The notes: generated by a model from the letters alone, not told the origin. A stretch of DNA of 64,000 nucleotides from Polynucleobacter asymbioticus QLW-P1DMWA-1 (GCF_000016345.1 NC_009379.1:2095491-2159490), one strand, 5' to 3'; shown: positions 29,180-36,768, numbered from the stretch's first letter. Program-made: numbers and translations.

Positions 29180-30034
29180 ATGTCAAACTATCTCAAGCCC
29201 TATGCCGGATTAAAAGCGAGCCTACTGACACAACACGGCAAAGAGTCTGTTGTTTGTCCCGAACTACTGCATACTAATAGCCTAGAAGTCATTCATGTCA
29301 CAGGCTATGACACAGATAGACTGGGAACCTTTGCACGCGATATTCCCAGACAGGGTTCGCAACTAGATGCCGCAAGAAAGAAGGCCAGAGTTGGCATGGA
29401 ACTCTCGGACACCAAGATAGGCATTGCCAGTGAAGGGGCATTTGCAAATGATCCATACACAGGACTACTTCCTTGGAATTATGAATTAGTCCTTTTGGTT
29501 GATGACACTCGCAATCTAGAAATTGCTGGTTTTTATGGAGGAGAGGCGCAGAGTGCGAGCAAGCAAATATCGAGCTGGGATGAGATTACTGCCTTCTTAT
29601 CTGAAGCCCAATTTCCTAGTCATCAATTGGTAATTAGGCCTGATGATGAATACCATCTTGAGTGCCGCAAAGGAATTGGCACAATTGAAATGCTGAGAGA
29701 GGCATACGACTGGGCAACCAATCTCTCTAAAAAAGGTGATGTATTTGTGGAGAATGATTTACGGGCACACACTAATCCAACTCGTATGGCAAATATCTTG
29801 AAAGCAACCCAAAATCTAGCCAAGAAAATGGTTTGCCTTTGCCCAGAGTGCGCATCTCCCGGCTTCGCAATAACCGAGACCAAGAAAGGATTGCCTTGCT
29901 CTCATTGTGGAATGCCTACAAATTTACCAGTCGCCAATATATGGTCATGCGTAAGGTGTGGCTGCAAAAAAGAAGTAGTAATTGCCAATCAGATATCTGC
30001 TGATCCATCAAGGTGTAATTGCTGCAATCCTTGA
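29180..30034 (+). CDS. Conserved protein with C-terminal cysteine-rich motifs (DUF6671-like)
   Basis: A 284-residue soluble protein. The first 200 residues have no motif I recognise with confidence; the overall look recalls DUF6671. The C-terminus holds CxxC pairs in CLCPECASPGF, PCSHCGMP, WSCVRCGCKK and CNCC, which should bind one or two zinc ions. It starts 17 bp after sbtA and is surely co-transcribed, so a role linked to bicarbonate uptake, perhaps regulatory, is inferred from position only. Confidence 0.8.
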   Translation: MSNYLKPYAGLKASLLTQHGKESVVCPELLHTNSLEVIHVTGYDTDRLGTFARDIPRQGSQLDAARKKARVGMELSDTKIGIASEGAFANDPYTGLLPWNYELVLLVDDTRNLEIAGFYGGEAQSASKQISSWDEITAFLSEAQFPSHQLVIRPDDEYHLECRKGIGTIEMLREAYDWATNLSKKGDVFVENDLRAHTNPTRMANILKATQNLAKKMVCLCPECASPGFAITETKKGLPCSHCGMPTNLPVANIWSCVRCGCKKEVVIANQISADPSRCNCCNP

Positions 30035-30043
30035 ATATTGATT

Positions 30044-30060
30044 TGTCGTTTTAAAGGACG
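30044..30060. repeat. 17-bp palindrome, copy 2 of 7
   Basis: TGTCGTTTTAAAGGACG, a near-perfect YGTC-N9-GACR palindrome ten bases after the stop of the DUF6671-like gene, followed by CTTTTTGATG. Confidence 0.65.
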
Positions 30061-30111
30061 CTTTTTGATGGGGAAATCAAAGATTAATCGGGCCCAACCC
30101 CGCCATGTTAC

Positions 30112-30140
30112 AAAAGAAAATAGTCCAATAGGTGGGCTAT
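30112..30140. terminator. Copy of the present tRNA-Phe terminator
   Basis: AAAAGAAAATAG then TCCAATAGGTGGGCTAT differs at three of 29 positions from 44378-44406, the hairpin just after the intact tRNA-Phe gene. The TAGTCCA / TGGGCTA arms pair with one wobble. It lies between the end of the sbtA operon and the end of the convergent glycosylase gene. Confidence 0.6.
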
Positions 30141-30165
30141 CGACTAGAGCCGAGAATGCCCAACC

Positions 30166-30753
30166 CTACTTCAATACAGCTTTCACTTTCCTTCTGAGCG
30201 AGGGTAAAACCTCTTCCTCAAACCAAGGATTATTCTTTAGCCAAATATTGTTTCTGGGGCTTGGATGTGGCAAAGGAATTGCCTTGGGCCAATAGCTCTT
30301 CCATGCCATAACTGTTTCAGTCAAATTGTCTTTATTGCCTTTGTCTAAATGCCATGCTTGAGCATATTGCCCAACAATGATGGTTAGCTTGATATTGGGT
30401 AATTGCTCTAATAGTTTGACTCGCCATGTGTCCGCACATTCTGGCCTGGGCGGCAGATCGCCTGACTTGCCCGTTCCGGGAAAACAAAAGCCCATGGGAA
30501 CTAAAGCAATCTTCTTTTCGTCATAAAACACTTCTTTATCAATGCCCATCCATTCTCTTAATCTATCGCCACTAGGATCATTAAATGGAATTCCTGTTTC
30601 ATGAACTCGGCTACCAGGGGCTTGGCCAACAATAAGAATCTTCGCTGAACTACCAACCTGAATAATGGGTCTGGGGCCTAAAGGCAGATGATCAGCGCAT
30701 AAACTACAGGAACGAATTTCTTTAACGAGCTTGGCGAGGGTTTGACTCATCAA
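30166..30753 (-). CDS. Uracil-DNA glycosylase superfamily protein
   Basis: A 195-residue member of the UDG fold. ILIVGQAPGSRVHETGIPFNDPSG contains the GQAPG active-site loop and PLPHPSPRN is the C-terminal HPSP leucine-loop motif. Only two N-terminal cysteines (CSLC) are seen, so the four-cysteine iron-sulphur cluster of families 4 and 5 is not complete. Family membership is clear; true uracil excision is probable but not certain. It is followed by a potassium channel gene upstream on the same strand. Confidence 0.88.
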   Translation of the reverse strand: MMSQTLAKLVKEIRSCSLCADHLPLGPRPIIQVGSSAKILIVGQAPGSRVHETGIPFNDPSGDRLREWMGIDKEVFYDEKKIALVPMGFCFPGTGKSGDLPPRPECADTWRVKLLEQLPNIKLTIIVGQYAQAWHLDKGNKDNLTETVMAWKSYWPKAIPLPHPSPRNNIWLKNNPWFEEEVLPSLRRKVKAVLK

Positions 30754-30764
30754 TTGAGATTAGG

Positions 30765-31631
30765 CTATCTTGCTTCTTCTATCGTATTGTGAATCAAAGT
30801 CTGATCAATAAGAACTTTCTTGCCCGACTCATTTTTACGATACAAATCCACAAAGCGATGATTCCACCGAATATCTTCAAATGTATAGGTGTGGTTGGAA
30901 TGAATTGTTTGTGAAACTGTCTCATCCAAACCCTTCACGGTTGCGACAAAAGCAAAGTCTGCTTTAGATAGATTCTCTTGAGACAGCTTTGATAAAGGGC
31001 TCTTCTCATCAATCGGGTGAATCACAAGCCATGTTAGAGCCAGCATAGGCGTATGGTTACGGGCTAGACTTAAGTCATATATCCGCCTCATACTTTGGCC
31101 TTCTTTGGTGGTCTCCTGTATGAACAGACTCAACTCTACTTCAGCGCCAATGATGCGGTTGTTTCTCTCATTGGCCATTCTAAACATGAGGGCGGGCTGA
31201 CCCTCAAAATTATTTATTACAGCTGTATTACTAAAAATCACTCGCGACCTTGGTAATGAAATTCGGGCAAATGCGAGAGCCGCAAACATGCCGACACCTA
31301 ACAACCCAATCATCGCCTCAATAGTGACCAAAATATGTCCGTAGAGTGTTTGGGGATACATGCTTCCATAACCAATAGTCGCTAAGGTTTGAACGCTAAA
31401 GAAAAAATATTCTAGAAACCCAATGCCCTTTAGTCCGCCAATGGAGTCGCTTTGAAGAGAATATAAAAAACCAAAAAATAAATTGATTGCTAAAAATATA
31501 ACAACGAAAGAAGCTAAAAAGCGAGGCCATGTCATCCGCACCACTAAATGGTAGAAATCTATAAACGCATTTGAAAACAACGATCTTGAAGATCTCTTAA
31601 CAGGCGTAGTCATGAAATTATTTTTATCCAT
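30765..31631 (-). CDS. Inward-rectifier potassium channel (KirBac type)
   Basis: A 288-residue channel subunit: outer helix (about residues 33-60), pore helix and selectivity filter TIGYG in TLATIGYGSMYPQT, inner helix (about 103-128), then the immunoglobulin-like cytoplasmic domain with VINNFEGQPALMFRMANERNNRI, typical of Kir. It assembles as a tetramer in the inner membrane. The start may be the first or the seventh codon (both Met). It is 11 bp upstream of the glycosylase gene. Confidence 0.93.
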   Translation of the reverse strand: MDKNNFMTTPVKRSSRSLFSNAFIDFYHLVVRMTWPRFLASFVVIFLAINLFFGFLYSLQSDSIGGLKGIGFLEYFFFSVQTLATIGYGSMYPQTLYGHILVTIEAMIGLLGVGMFAALAFARISLPRSRVIFSNTAVINNFEGQPALMFRMANERNNRIIGAEVELSLFIQETTKEGQSMRRIYDLSLARNHTPMLALTWLVIHPIDEKSPLSKLSQENLSKADFAFVATVKGLDETVSQTIHSNHTYTFEDIRWNHRFVDLYRKNESGKKVLIDQTLIHNTIEEAR

Positions 31632-31688
31632 GGAAATAGCTTAACCCATAGCGTCTTTCAGCACATTCGAAACACTAAGACGCAAATG

Positions 31689-31750
31689 AAAAAACCACCC
31701 GAAGGTGATTTTGGTGTTTCTTGGTGCCTGGGGGTGGAATGGACCAGGAT
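31689..31750 (-). repeat. Scar: terminator plus tRNA-Phe 3' fragment
   Basis: CCACCCGAAGGTGATT hairpin (one change), GGTGTTTCTTGG, then TGCCTGGGGGTGGAATGGACCAGG, a mutated tRNA-Phe 3' end. The minus strand reads tRNA end then terminator, as at the true tRNA gene. Confidence 0.75.
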
Positions 31751-31764
31751 CTTGGGTGCTAATC

Positions 31765-32871
31765 CTACGCCCAAAATGCCTTAATACCTGAGGCCTCAAT
31801 TTTTGAGCGCTCATACCCAGTTCGTAACGCGCCTTCAATCTGCTTAGGATCAAGAAGATTGATGCCTGGAGGCGTACCCGCAATAATCCACTTTACCTTT
31901 GTGCCCGTTTTCTCAACGTCTTTAATATTTTGGGCAATTGGGTGTGGAATTGTTGTCAGAATTGCTCCTGTAGAGCCGTTTGTCAATGTAATTATTAGTG
32001 CCCTCTTGGATCCAGCTACCAAATCTACATGGGCAGGATTAGAACAAATACCTCCATCCATGACATAGCGCTGACCCAATAATGTTGGTCCAGCAACTCC
32101 TGGCAATGAACTGCTTGCCGCCGCGCCATGTGCTAAAGCAATATTATTTTTTTGGGCAGTCTGCTGGCCTACAACCAAACGCTCGCCTGAATAGCAATCT
32201 ATCCCCGTTGTAAACATCCTACTAGCCGGCCAATTTGTTTTGCTATCGCCTGTTAATAGTCCCGCTAATTTTTCGATGTGATTACTATTTAATTTATTGT
32301 CAGCGGCTAAGGCGGCGGCACCAATTATTTTGCGTGTCTCAATACTGCCATCAGTAGCACTCATATTAATTTGATCGGCTCTCATCTGGCTAATATTGGG
32401 AGTCGCCAACGGCGCTATTTGAGAAAATATTTCCGGGAACTTTCCAAAAAAATCAAACTCTTTACGCAGGCGATAAAACTCACCAGATAGTAGCGATGAT
32501 CCCACGTAGGAGCCGGCAGAGGTACCTACAACCATTTCTGGTATTTGAGCCATATCCAATCCAGCCTCATATAGCCCATGAAAAAATCCACAATACCAAG
32601 CGATGTAATATTCTCCGCCACCACCAAGCACCATTGTGCGATCTAAGCCCCTTGCTAGCTTTGAAACAGTGGGCTTGTCGGCAATTGGTATTGCTAGGCC
32701 ATCAGTAGAAAATAATTTTTTAGATATTTCTGCTGCTTTTTGATCAATGCTGGATTTTGAAGTTTTTGTCTGTGCTTGAGCATAACCAATAACAAGCTCA
32801 GAGCTCCCAGCAATAGCCACAGAACTAATAGCTGATGTTTTTAAGAAATTACGGCGCGAAGATTGGGTCAT
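31765..32871 (-). CDS. Patatin-like phospholipase with Tat-type signal
   Basis: A 368-residue lipolytic enzyme. The N-terminus SRRNFLKTSAIS is a twin-arginine signal, so it is probably exported folded. The patatin domain shows the oxyanion loop GGGGEYYIAWYCG, the nucleophile elbow GTSAGS and the catalytic aspartate in DGGICSNPA. It sits alone between two repeat scars (31689 and 32919), like cargo of a small insertion. Confidence 0.9.
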   Translation of the reverse strand: MTQSSRRNFLKTSAISSVAIAGSSELVIGYAQAQTKTSKSSIDQKAAEISKKLFSTDGLAIPIADKPTVSKLARGLDRTMVLGGGGEYYIAWYCGFFHGLYEAGLDMAQIPEMVVGTSAGSYVGSSLLSGEFYRLRKEFDFFGKFPEIFSQIAPLATPNISQMRADQINMSATDGSIETRKIIGAAALAADNKLNSNHIEKLAGLLTGDSKTNWPASRMFTTGIDCYSGERLVVGQQTAQKNNIALAHGAAASSSLPGVAGPTLLGQRYVMDGGICSNPAHVDLVAGSKRALIITLTNGSTGAILTTIPHPIAQNIKDVEKTGTKVKWIIAGTPPGINLLDPKQIEGALRTGYERSKIEASGIKAFWA

Positions 32872-32918
32872 ATCAACTCCATTGATGATTAATCAATTTA
32901 TAGCAGATCACACAAATG

Positions 32919-32972
32919 AAAAAACCACCCGAAGGTCGTTTTGGTGTCTCTTGGTGGCCTGGGGCGGAATCG
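32919..32972 (-). repeat. Scar: terminator plus tRNA-Phe 3' fragment
   Basis: CCACCCGAAGGTCG hairpin (one change), TTTTGGTGTCTC, then TGGTGGCCTGGGGCGGAATC, one mismatch from the tRNA-Phe end over 20 bases, running into GGCCAGGGCC. Confidence 0.8.
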
Positions 32973-33191
32973 GCCAGGGCCAAGGGTGTCTAATCCTTAG
33001 TCGATATTAAAAATATTCTTTAACGCACCGCAATAATAAAAATCCTCATAGCGTTTTTTAGTACTAAAAATCATCAGTACAACTAAAGTACTACCTACTC
33101 TTGGCAAGAAAATTGACTTAGAACAAGTTTTTCTCATGCGCACAAGTAGAGTATTGGCTCACCGCTAACAACATAATTGTGGGAGAAGAAA

Positions 33192-33332
33192 ATGGGGATG
33201 AAACATTTAGTTGTCGGGTTTGTTATTGGATTGTTTGTCGGTGTCGTAAGCGCATCAACATTGGATGTGGCCAAGATTGGTTTTACTAAAGATGGTGTAA
33301 TTACTTACCTAAATCAAGCTTGCTCAAATTAA
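33192..33332 (+). CDS. 46-residue putative exported micro-protein
   Basis: ATG preceded by GGGAGAAG opens a 46-residue frame: a hydrophobic segment (HLVVGFVIGLFVGVVSA), then a short polar tail ending QACSN. A strong terminator follows 33 bases after the stop, which supports a real transcription unit. The 200 bases upstream show no other gene. Function unknown; it lies between two scars. Confidence 0.55.
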   Translation: MGMKHLVVGFVIGLFVGVVSASTLDVAKIGFTKDGVITYLNQACSN

Positions 33333-33364
33333 GATAAGAACAGTTTTCTCGCAGTAACCATCTT

Positions 33365-33393
33365 TGCCCGCAGAGATATGCGGGCATTTTTTT
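33365..33393 (+). terminator. Intrinsic terminator of the micro-protein gene
   Basis: TGCCCGCA / TGCGGGCA stem with a GAGATA loop and seven T. Confidence 0.93.
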
Positions 33394-33432
33394 GACCTCA
33401 TTACAACGGAACCTCATTCGTCAGTCCAAATG

Positions 33433-33491
33433 AAAAAACCACCCGAAGGTGGTTTTGGTGTTTCTTGATGGCCCGGGGCGGAATCAACCAG
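33433..33491 (-). repeat. Scar: terminator plus tRNA-Phe 3' fragment
   Basis: Intact CCACC-CGAA-GGTGG hairpin, GGTGTTTCT, then TGATGGCCCGGGGCGGAATC (one change from tRNA-Phe) and AACCAGGG. Confidence 0.82.
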
Positions 33492-33515
33492 GGTCGAGGA
33501 TTTCTTATCCTATTG

Positions 33516-33725
33516 CTAACTATTCAGAAATTTTTTAAATTTCCTTATAAAAATAATAGTCTGAACACATCTCACAATGAGGGCAGTCAAAGGAAGCAGA
33601 AACCAATTTGATGGAGACACATACCAAGTGGCTATTGTTATGCCCGAAAAGGCTAAGACCTGAACGCCTTTTAGCTCCAATTCCCGCCTGAGCTTGTTCA
33701 TTTCCTCTAGATTGCCGCCACTCAT
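33516..33725 (-). CDS. Small membrane protein
   Basis: A 69-residue frame with an N-terminal charged helix (LEEMNKLRRELELK), two hydrophobic segments (VLAFSGITIATWYV, WFLLPLTALIVRCV) and a basic end. It fills the space between scars at 33433 and 33811. The ribosome site is weak. No family recognised. Confidence 0.5.
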   Translation of the reverse strand: MSGGNLEEMNKLRRELELKGVQVLAFSGITIATWYVSPSNWFLLPLTALIVRCVQTIIFIRKFKKFLNS

Positions 33726-33810
33726 GTTGACCCACTTAGTTTTAATTGGCTAAGAATTGAAATTTTAGGTATTGTAAGGCCTTCGAATAATTGGCTCGTG
33801 AGCTAATATG

Positions 33811-33888
33811 AAAAAACCACCCGAAGGTGGTTTTGGTGTTTCTTGGTGGCCCGGGGCGGAATCGAACCACCGACACAAGGATTTTCAA
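33811..33888 (-). repeat. Distal attachment site: terminator plus 45-bp tRNA-Phe 3' end
   Basis: CCACC-CGAA-GGTGG hairpin (33811-33834), GTGTTTCT, then at 33844-33888 an exact 45-base copy of 44416-44460, i.e. the tRNA-Phe gene from the 5' side of its anticodon loop to the CCA. The identity stops sharply at 33889. This is what a tyrosine integrase using the anticodon loop would leave. No complete tRNA can fold here because the 5' half is unrelated. Confidence 0.88.
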
Positions 33889-34314
33889 ATATCCTCCGAT
33901 AGACCGCTTCGTCTATGAAATCAACTGGTTACGCCACCCCTGACATTTCGTGCGCAAAATTTACATAATGCGTCGGTCAAAATTTTGAGCGTAATCAGAA
34001 AGTTACGATAGCGTGAAGCAACTGTGAGTACGATCTAAAAAATGTATTGGTCAAAAATTGGCTCAAATCTTGGGCCCGCCACCAGCCTCCATTACTCGCA
34101 ATGTCGTTTAAAACGACAATTCATTTGCGCTATGCCTGTCACCTATATACAGATAAAACAATTGAGCTGATAAATTCCAGGTAAAAACTGGGAATTTGAA
34201 TCAAAACTCCTGATTTTTCAGAATAAGAATTATTACGAATACGAGGTGGGGTTAGATTAAATCACCAGTGGCCGAGATCTCGAGTGGCATTAAAAATTGC
34301 GCGGGAATTTTTTA
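33889..34314. other. Gene-free left end of the element
   Basis: About 425 bases inside the distal attachment site with no gene on either strand. It contains one 17-bp palindrome (34102). The first bases, ATATCCTCC on the plus strand, can still pair with the AGGAT-side of the anticodon stem, so the element's own att half partly mimics the tRNA. Confidence 0.5.
34102..34118. repeat. 17-bp palindrome, copy 3 of 7
   Basis: TGTCGTTTAAAACGACA: eight-base perfect arms around a central A. It lies in the gene-free left end of the element. Confidence 0.7.
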
Positions 34315-34476
34315 CTAAGCCAAGTGAGTCGGCTTGATAGGTTTAATAACTTTTTGTCTTTCTATCTGTAGACGGCGTTTAGCATCTTCAACACTCTTCT
34401 TAAGTGAAGCAATACGTGCCTGCTCAGGATTGAGGGGCTTTACAGGTTTGATCATTTTGATTTCATAAAATCGCAT
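34315..34476 (-). CDS. Phage-like 53-residue basic protein (MRxYE... family)
   Basis: From the ATG at 34476: MRFYEIKMIKP, a LNPEQARIASLKKS helix and a basic KRRLQIERQKV coil. Short proteins of this pattern (MRAYE..KPLTPxQxRIxxLK) are, from memory, common in aquatic phages. An in-frame ATG seven codons upstream is possible but would break the pattern. The start codon lies in the loop of a strong hairpin. Function unknown. Confidence 0.68.
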   Translation of the reverse strand: MRFYEIKMIKPVKPLNPEQARIASLKKSVEDAKRRLQIERQKVIKPIKPTHLA

Positions 34477-34495
34477 ACCTGTATTTAAGCCCCTC
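34432..34495 (-). promoter_or_regulatory. Hairpin enclosing a start codon
   Basis: GAGGGGCTTTACAGGT at 34432-34447 is the inverted copy of ACCTGTATTTAAGCCCCTC at 34477-34495: a 16-bp stem with a three-base bulge and a 29-base loop holding the ATG at 34476. The ribosome-site AGGT is part of the stem. The loop also contains GATTT / AAATC arms. This could block or time translation of the small gene. Confidence 0.6.
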
Positions 34496-34503
34496 ATGGC
34501 ATT

Positions 34504-34650
34504 TCAGTCTGCTTCCCGATAATTTAATACGCTACCGAAACCATACTGCGCCTCTCCCAACCATTTAGCCTCTAACGCATTATTGGCAAAGATTATCGTA
34601 TTGGTCGTTTGTAGCTGATTCAAACGCACCCATAAAATAAATTTCTTCAT
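34504..34650 (-). CDS. Phage-like 48-residue protein overlapping the preceding gene by ATGA
   Basis: The ATG at 34650 overlaps the TGA of the 145-residue gene (ATGA), a classic coupling signal. It encodes MKKFILWVRLNQ, then TTNTIIFANNALEAK, and ends VLNYREAD. The pattern 'xxFxIWVRxx...TxxxANxxxEAxxxAExxxGxxNVLNYRE' is similar to small proteins I recall from phages. It was found by reading the overlap. Confidence 0.62.
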   Translation of the reverse strand: MKKFILWVRLNQLQTTNTIIFANNALEAKWLGEAQYGFGSVLNYREAD

Positions 34651-35084
34651 TTACCGAAACCCGCACGCACAGCACCACTTGCGGCCTCAATCTGAGCATC
34701 AAGTTCACCTGCTTCAATGGCACCCTTAATAATCTCAAGGGCTTTGATAAGCTCATCTGCTGTTGCCACCTCAATAGCAGTCTTTCCTTTGGCGAACTCA
34801 ATAATCTTGGCGCCATAGCGAATGTTCAGGCAAACCTTGCCATCCATAGCAACGAACCACCACTGACGAATACGCTTTTCATGTTCAATGGTTTTACGTG
34901 CGCCAGTGATGTCTTTAACTGTTTTGAATTTCTTAACTGTAAACGTGCCGCCCTCTTTGCTTGCTTTAGCTAGCTGGATCTGCTCCCAGACTTTGTTTAC
35001 CAATTTATTCCTGCGATGTAGTACCGGTGGTATTGCTGTTGGCTTTTTTGAATTAACCATTTTTAAACTGTTTAATGTGCTCAT
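34647..35084 (-). CDS. Phage-associated conserved protein (DUF6641-like)
   Basis: A 145-residue protein: MSTLNSLK start, a VLHRRNKLVNKVWEQIQLA helix, a KRIRQWWFVAMDGKVCLNIRYG core and a helical AIEAGELDAQIEAASG end. It strongly recalls DUF6641 proteins of phages and mobile elements, judged from memory. The ATG has AGGAG upstream. It is first of a three-gene minus-strand set of phage-like genes and is divergent from the structured-RNA region. Confidence 0.75.
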   Translation of the reverse strand: MSTLNSLKMVNSKKPTAIPPVLHRRNKLVNKVWEQIQLAKASKEGGTFTVKKFKTVKDITGARKTIEHEKRIRQWWFVAMDGKVCLNIRYGAKIIEFAKGKTAIEVATADELIKALEIIKGAIEAGELDAQIEAASGAVRAGFGK

Positions 35085-35109
35085 CTTTTTCTCCTATAAG
35101 TTAATGGGC

Positions 35110-35775
35110 ACACTTAATTTATGGTCAGAGTTTTTGACTGGACAACCTCTTTTTGCCAAAAGCCACAAAGATCTAATTATTTGAACCAGATCTTGTCTCC
35201 TTTTATTAGGTTTCACTAAATAACTATGACGACAAAGCAGAAGAACGTTTTGTATGCCATCACTTATTACTACTGAAACAAGGGCAGTGACACCCAGTCG
35301 TTATGTCACCCTAAAGCTGGACTTAGAGTCACAGTCATGGAAATTCTGGGCAGTAGCAGAGACTTGCAGTCACTAACCAATAGGATGCCGTTGGATGTTG
35401 CTACCCAACTGACTCAAGAATGTAATTCAGCACAAAGATCGTAGAACATAGCTCTATGGATCACGAGAAAGCCCTGCTTACACAGCAACTTTCGAACAAG
35501 ACAAAGGTAGCCACTTATTGCTTTTGTCATTGTTGCGTTTTAAGCCGCACGTAAAAGGAGATAGCGAAACCGCCCTTCCCAAATTGGTTGTGCCAATAGT
35601 GGTGTAGTAAAGAACTCAGCGAAAGTCCTTTTCTATTACTGAGCCTGTTGCTTAAGGCTCAGTGTAGGTTGAATCTAGCGAAAGTTCATAAAACAACTTG
35701 AAATCAATATCAGAGATGAAGAAATGTGATGAGCGACAAGCGAAATCACAGGCGAATGTAATTCGCCCTTGTTTA
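35110..35775 (+). ncRNA. Candidate large structured RNA (GOLLD/ROOL-like or new class)
   Basis: About 665 bases with no gene in any frame but many plus-strand hairpins: AAGATCT/AGATCTT (35168-35194), GTGACA/TGTCAC (35287-35309), AGTCA/TGACT around a stacked GTTGG/CCAAC (35368-35414), ATTGG/CCAAT (35583-35597), CTGAGCC/GGCTCAG (35639-35662), TGTGAT/ATCACA (35725-35750) and GGCGAAT/ATTCGCC (35751-35767) as a possible 3' end. AGCGAAA recurs four times (35563, 35618, 35677, 35739), as GAAA tetraloops would. The neighbours are phage-like genes in a tRNA-targeted element of a lake bacterium, the setting where GOLLD and ROOL RNAs are known. Boundaries and class are inferred. Confidence 0.5.
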
Positions 35776-35822
35776 ATAATTACAATTAAACTTTATATGG
35801 GTATGTTTTAAGAAAGTTTAAT

Positions 35823-36599
35823 GTGCAAATACAAAATGGTACGCCAACAGTAATACAGTTATTTGATCGTCTTCAGAGCGAGGGCTCTTTAGTTGATCTG
35901 TATTCAAAAGAATTTTTTGATAAGAATCAGGATGGGCCTGCTTTCTTTTTACAGCCATTTGAAATGATCGAAGAGGTTGAGCGCGGCATAAGTGAAGATT
36001 ATGGTGATAATAAATTTCCACTCAATCACTTATTGTTCTTATGCGTATCTCTTTTAAGCAATGAAGATAAGCAGTTATTGATATCGCTATACGCGCCATT
36101 AAAAAATATATTGAAGGATGATATTCATCATCCAAATTTTTTAATTCTTAATTTGTATACGAAACAAATTCTTGCAGTTGGTCTTGGAAGAAAGAACCGC
36201 TTATTTTGTATAGATGTTGCCTCTAATAAAAATATTGATTTAATAAATTTACCGGAAGACTCGGAAGGCAATAACTACATTCAAAACTTTACGGAGCATG
36301 ATGTCGTAGATTTTTTTTCTGATGACTTAACAGGCTCCCTTCAGACATTAAGTTATGCTTTTTTTGAGCAAGACCATCTTCCTTTTATTAATGACCTCCA
36401 AGACGCATTGGAAAGCAGTCCTAATGAGGAAGGTTTATATGAGCTTGATGGGTATGAGGACGGTGTTACTGCTCAAGATATTAAGGACATGATTAAAGAG
36501 TATGAGAATCATCAAGAATCCATCAATCAATCACTCCAAATACTTCAATCTTTTTTCCCTGAACTTACAGAGGGCGATTTAAATACTGGCGATTATTAA
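35823..36599 (+). CDS. Acidic protein of unknown function, GTG start
   Basis: A 258-residue soluble, strongly acidic protein with a central beta-rich part (FLILNLYTKQILAVGLGRKNRLFCIDV) and an acidic helical C-terminus. No motif is recognised. The start is GTG with a weak ribosome site; the ATG overlapping it is out of frame. It is the first gene after the candidate structured RNA and ends at a terminator, so the two may share a transcript. Confidence 0.68.
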   Translation: MQIQNGTPTVIQLFDRLQSEGSLVDLYSKEFFDKNQDGPAFFLQPFEMIEEVERGISEDYGDNKFPLNHLLFLCVSLLSNEDKQLLISLYAPLKNILKDDIHHPNFLILNLYTKQILAVGLGRKNRLFCIDVASNKNIDLINLPEDSEGNNYIQNFTEHDVVDFFSDDLTGSLQTLSYAFFEQDHLPFINDLQDALESSPNEEGLYELDGYEDGVTAQDIKDMIKEYENHQESINQSLQILQSFFPELTEGDLNTGDY

Positions 36600-36623
36600 T
36601 TGCTGTTGTCAAAATGCCACGAT

Positions 36624-36657
36624 AAATATAAGAGAACAGTACTACTCTTATATTTTT
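36624..36657 (+). terminator. Terminator-like hairpin
   Basis: AAATATAAGAG / CTCTTATATTT 11-bp stem followed by TT, 25 bases after the acidic-protein gene. Confidence 0.75.
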
Positions 36658-36698
36658 GCCTAACTCATTGATAAAAAAGCGGTTCTTTTTCAGCCATT

Positions 36699-36717
36699 TT
36701 CGGTTGCCCAAACCGAA
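36699..36717. promoter_or_regulatory. Inverted repeat upstream of recombinase
   Basis: TTCGGTT and AACCGAA with a five-base centre (GCCCA), about 50 bases before the recombinase start; a plausible operator or recombinase-binding site. Confidence 0.4.
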
Positions 36718-36768
36718 TCTAAGAAAACATACTGTAACTCTGTATTTAATACATTTCAGGGAGAACGT

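Noticed and set aside
30038..30295. Plus-strand 85-codon frame after the DUF6671-like gene
   Set aside because: It runs through a palindrome and a terminator copy and then antisense to the glycosylase gene; no protein signature.
33844..33942. A second, complete tRNA gene on the minus strand
   Set aside because: Only the 3' part from the anticodon loop matches tRNA-Phe; the upstream sequence cannot make the acceptor or D stems.
35725..35750. Hammerhead ribozyme core (GATGAGCGACAAGCGAAATC resembles CUGAUGAG...CGAAA)
   Set aside because: The essential C before UGAUGA is a G, and the bases instead form a plain TGTGAT/ATCACA stem.
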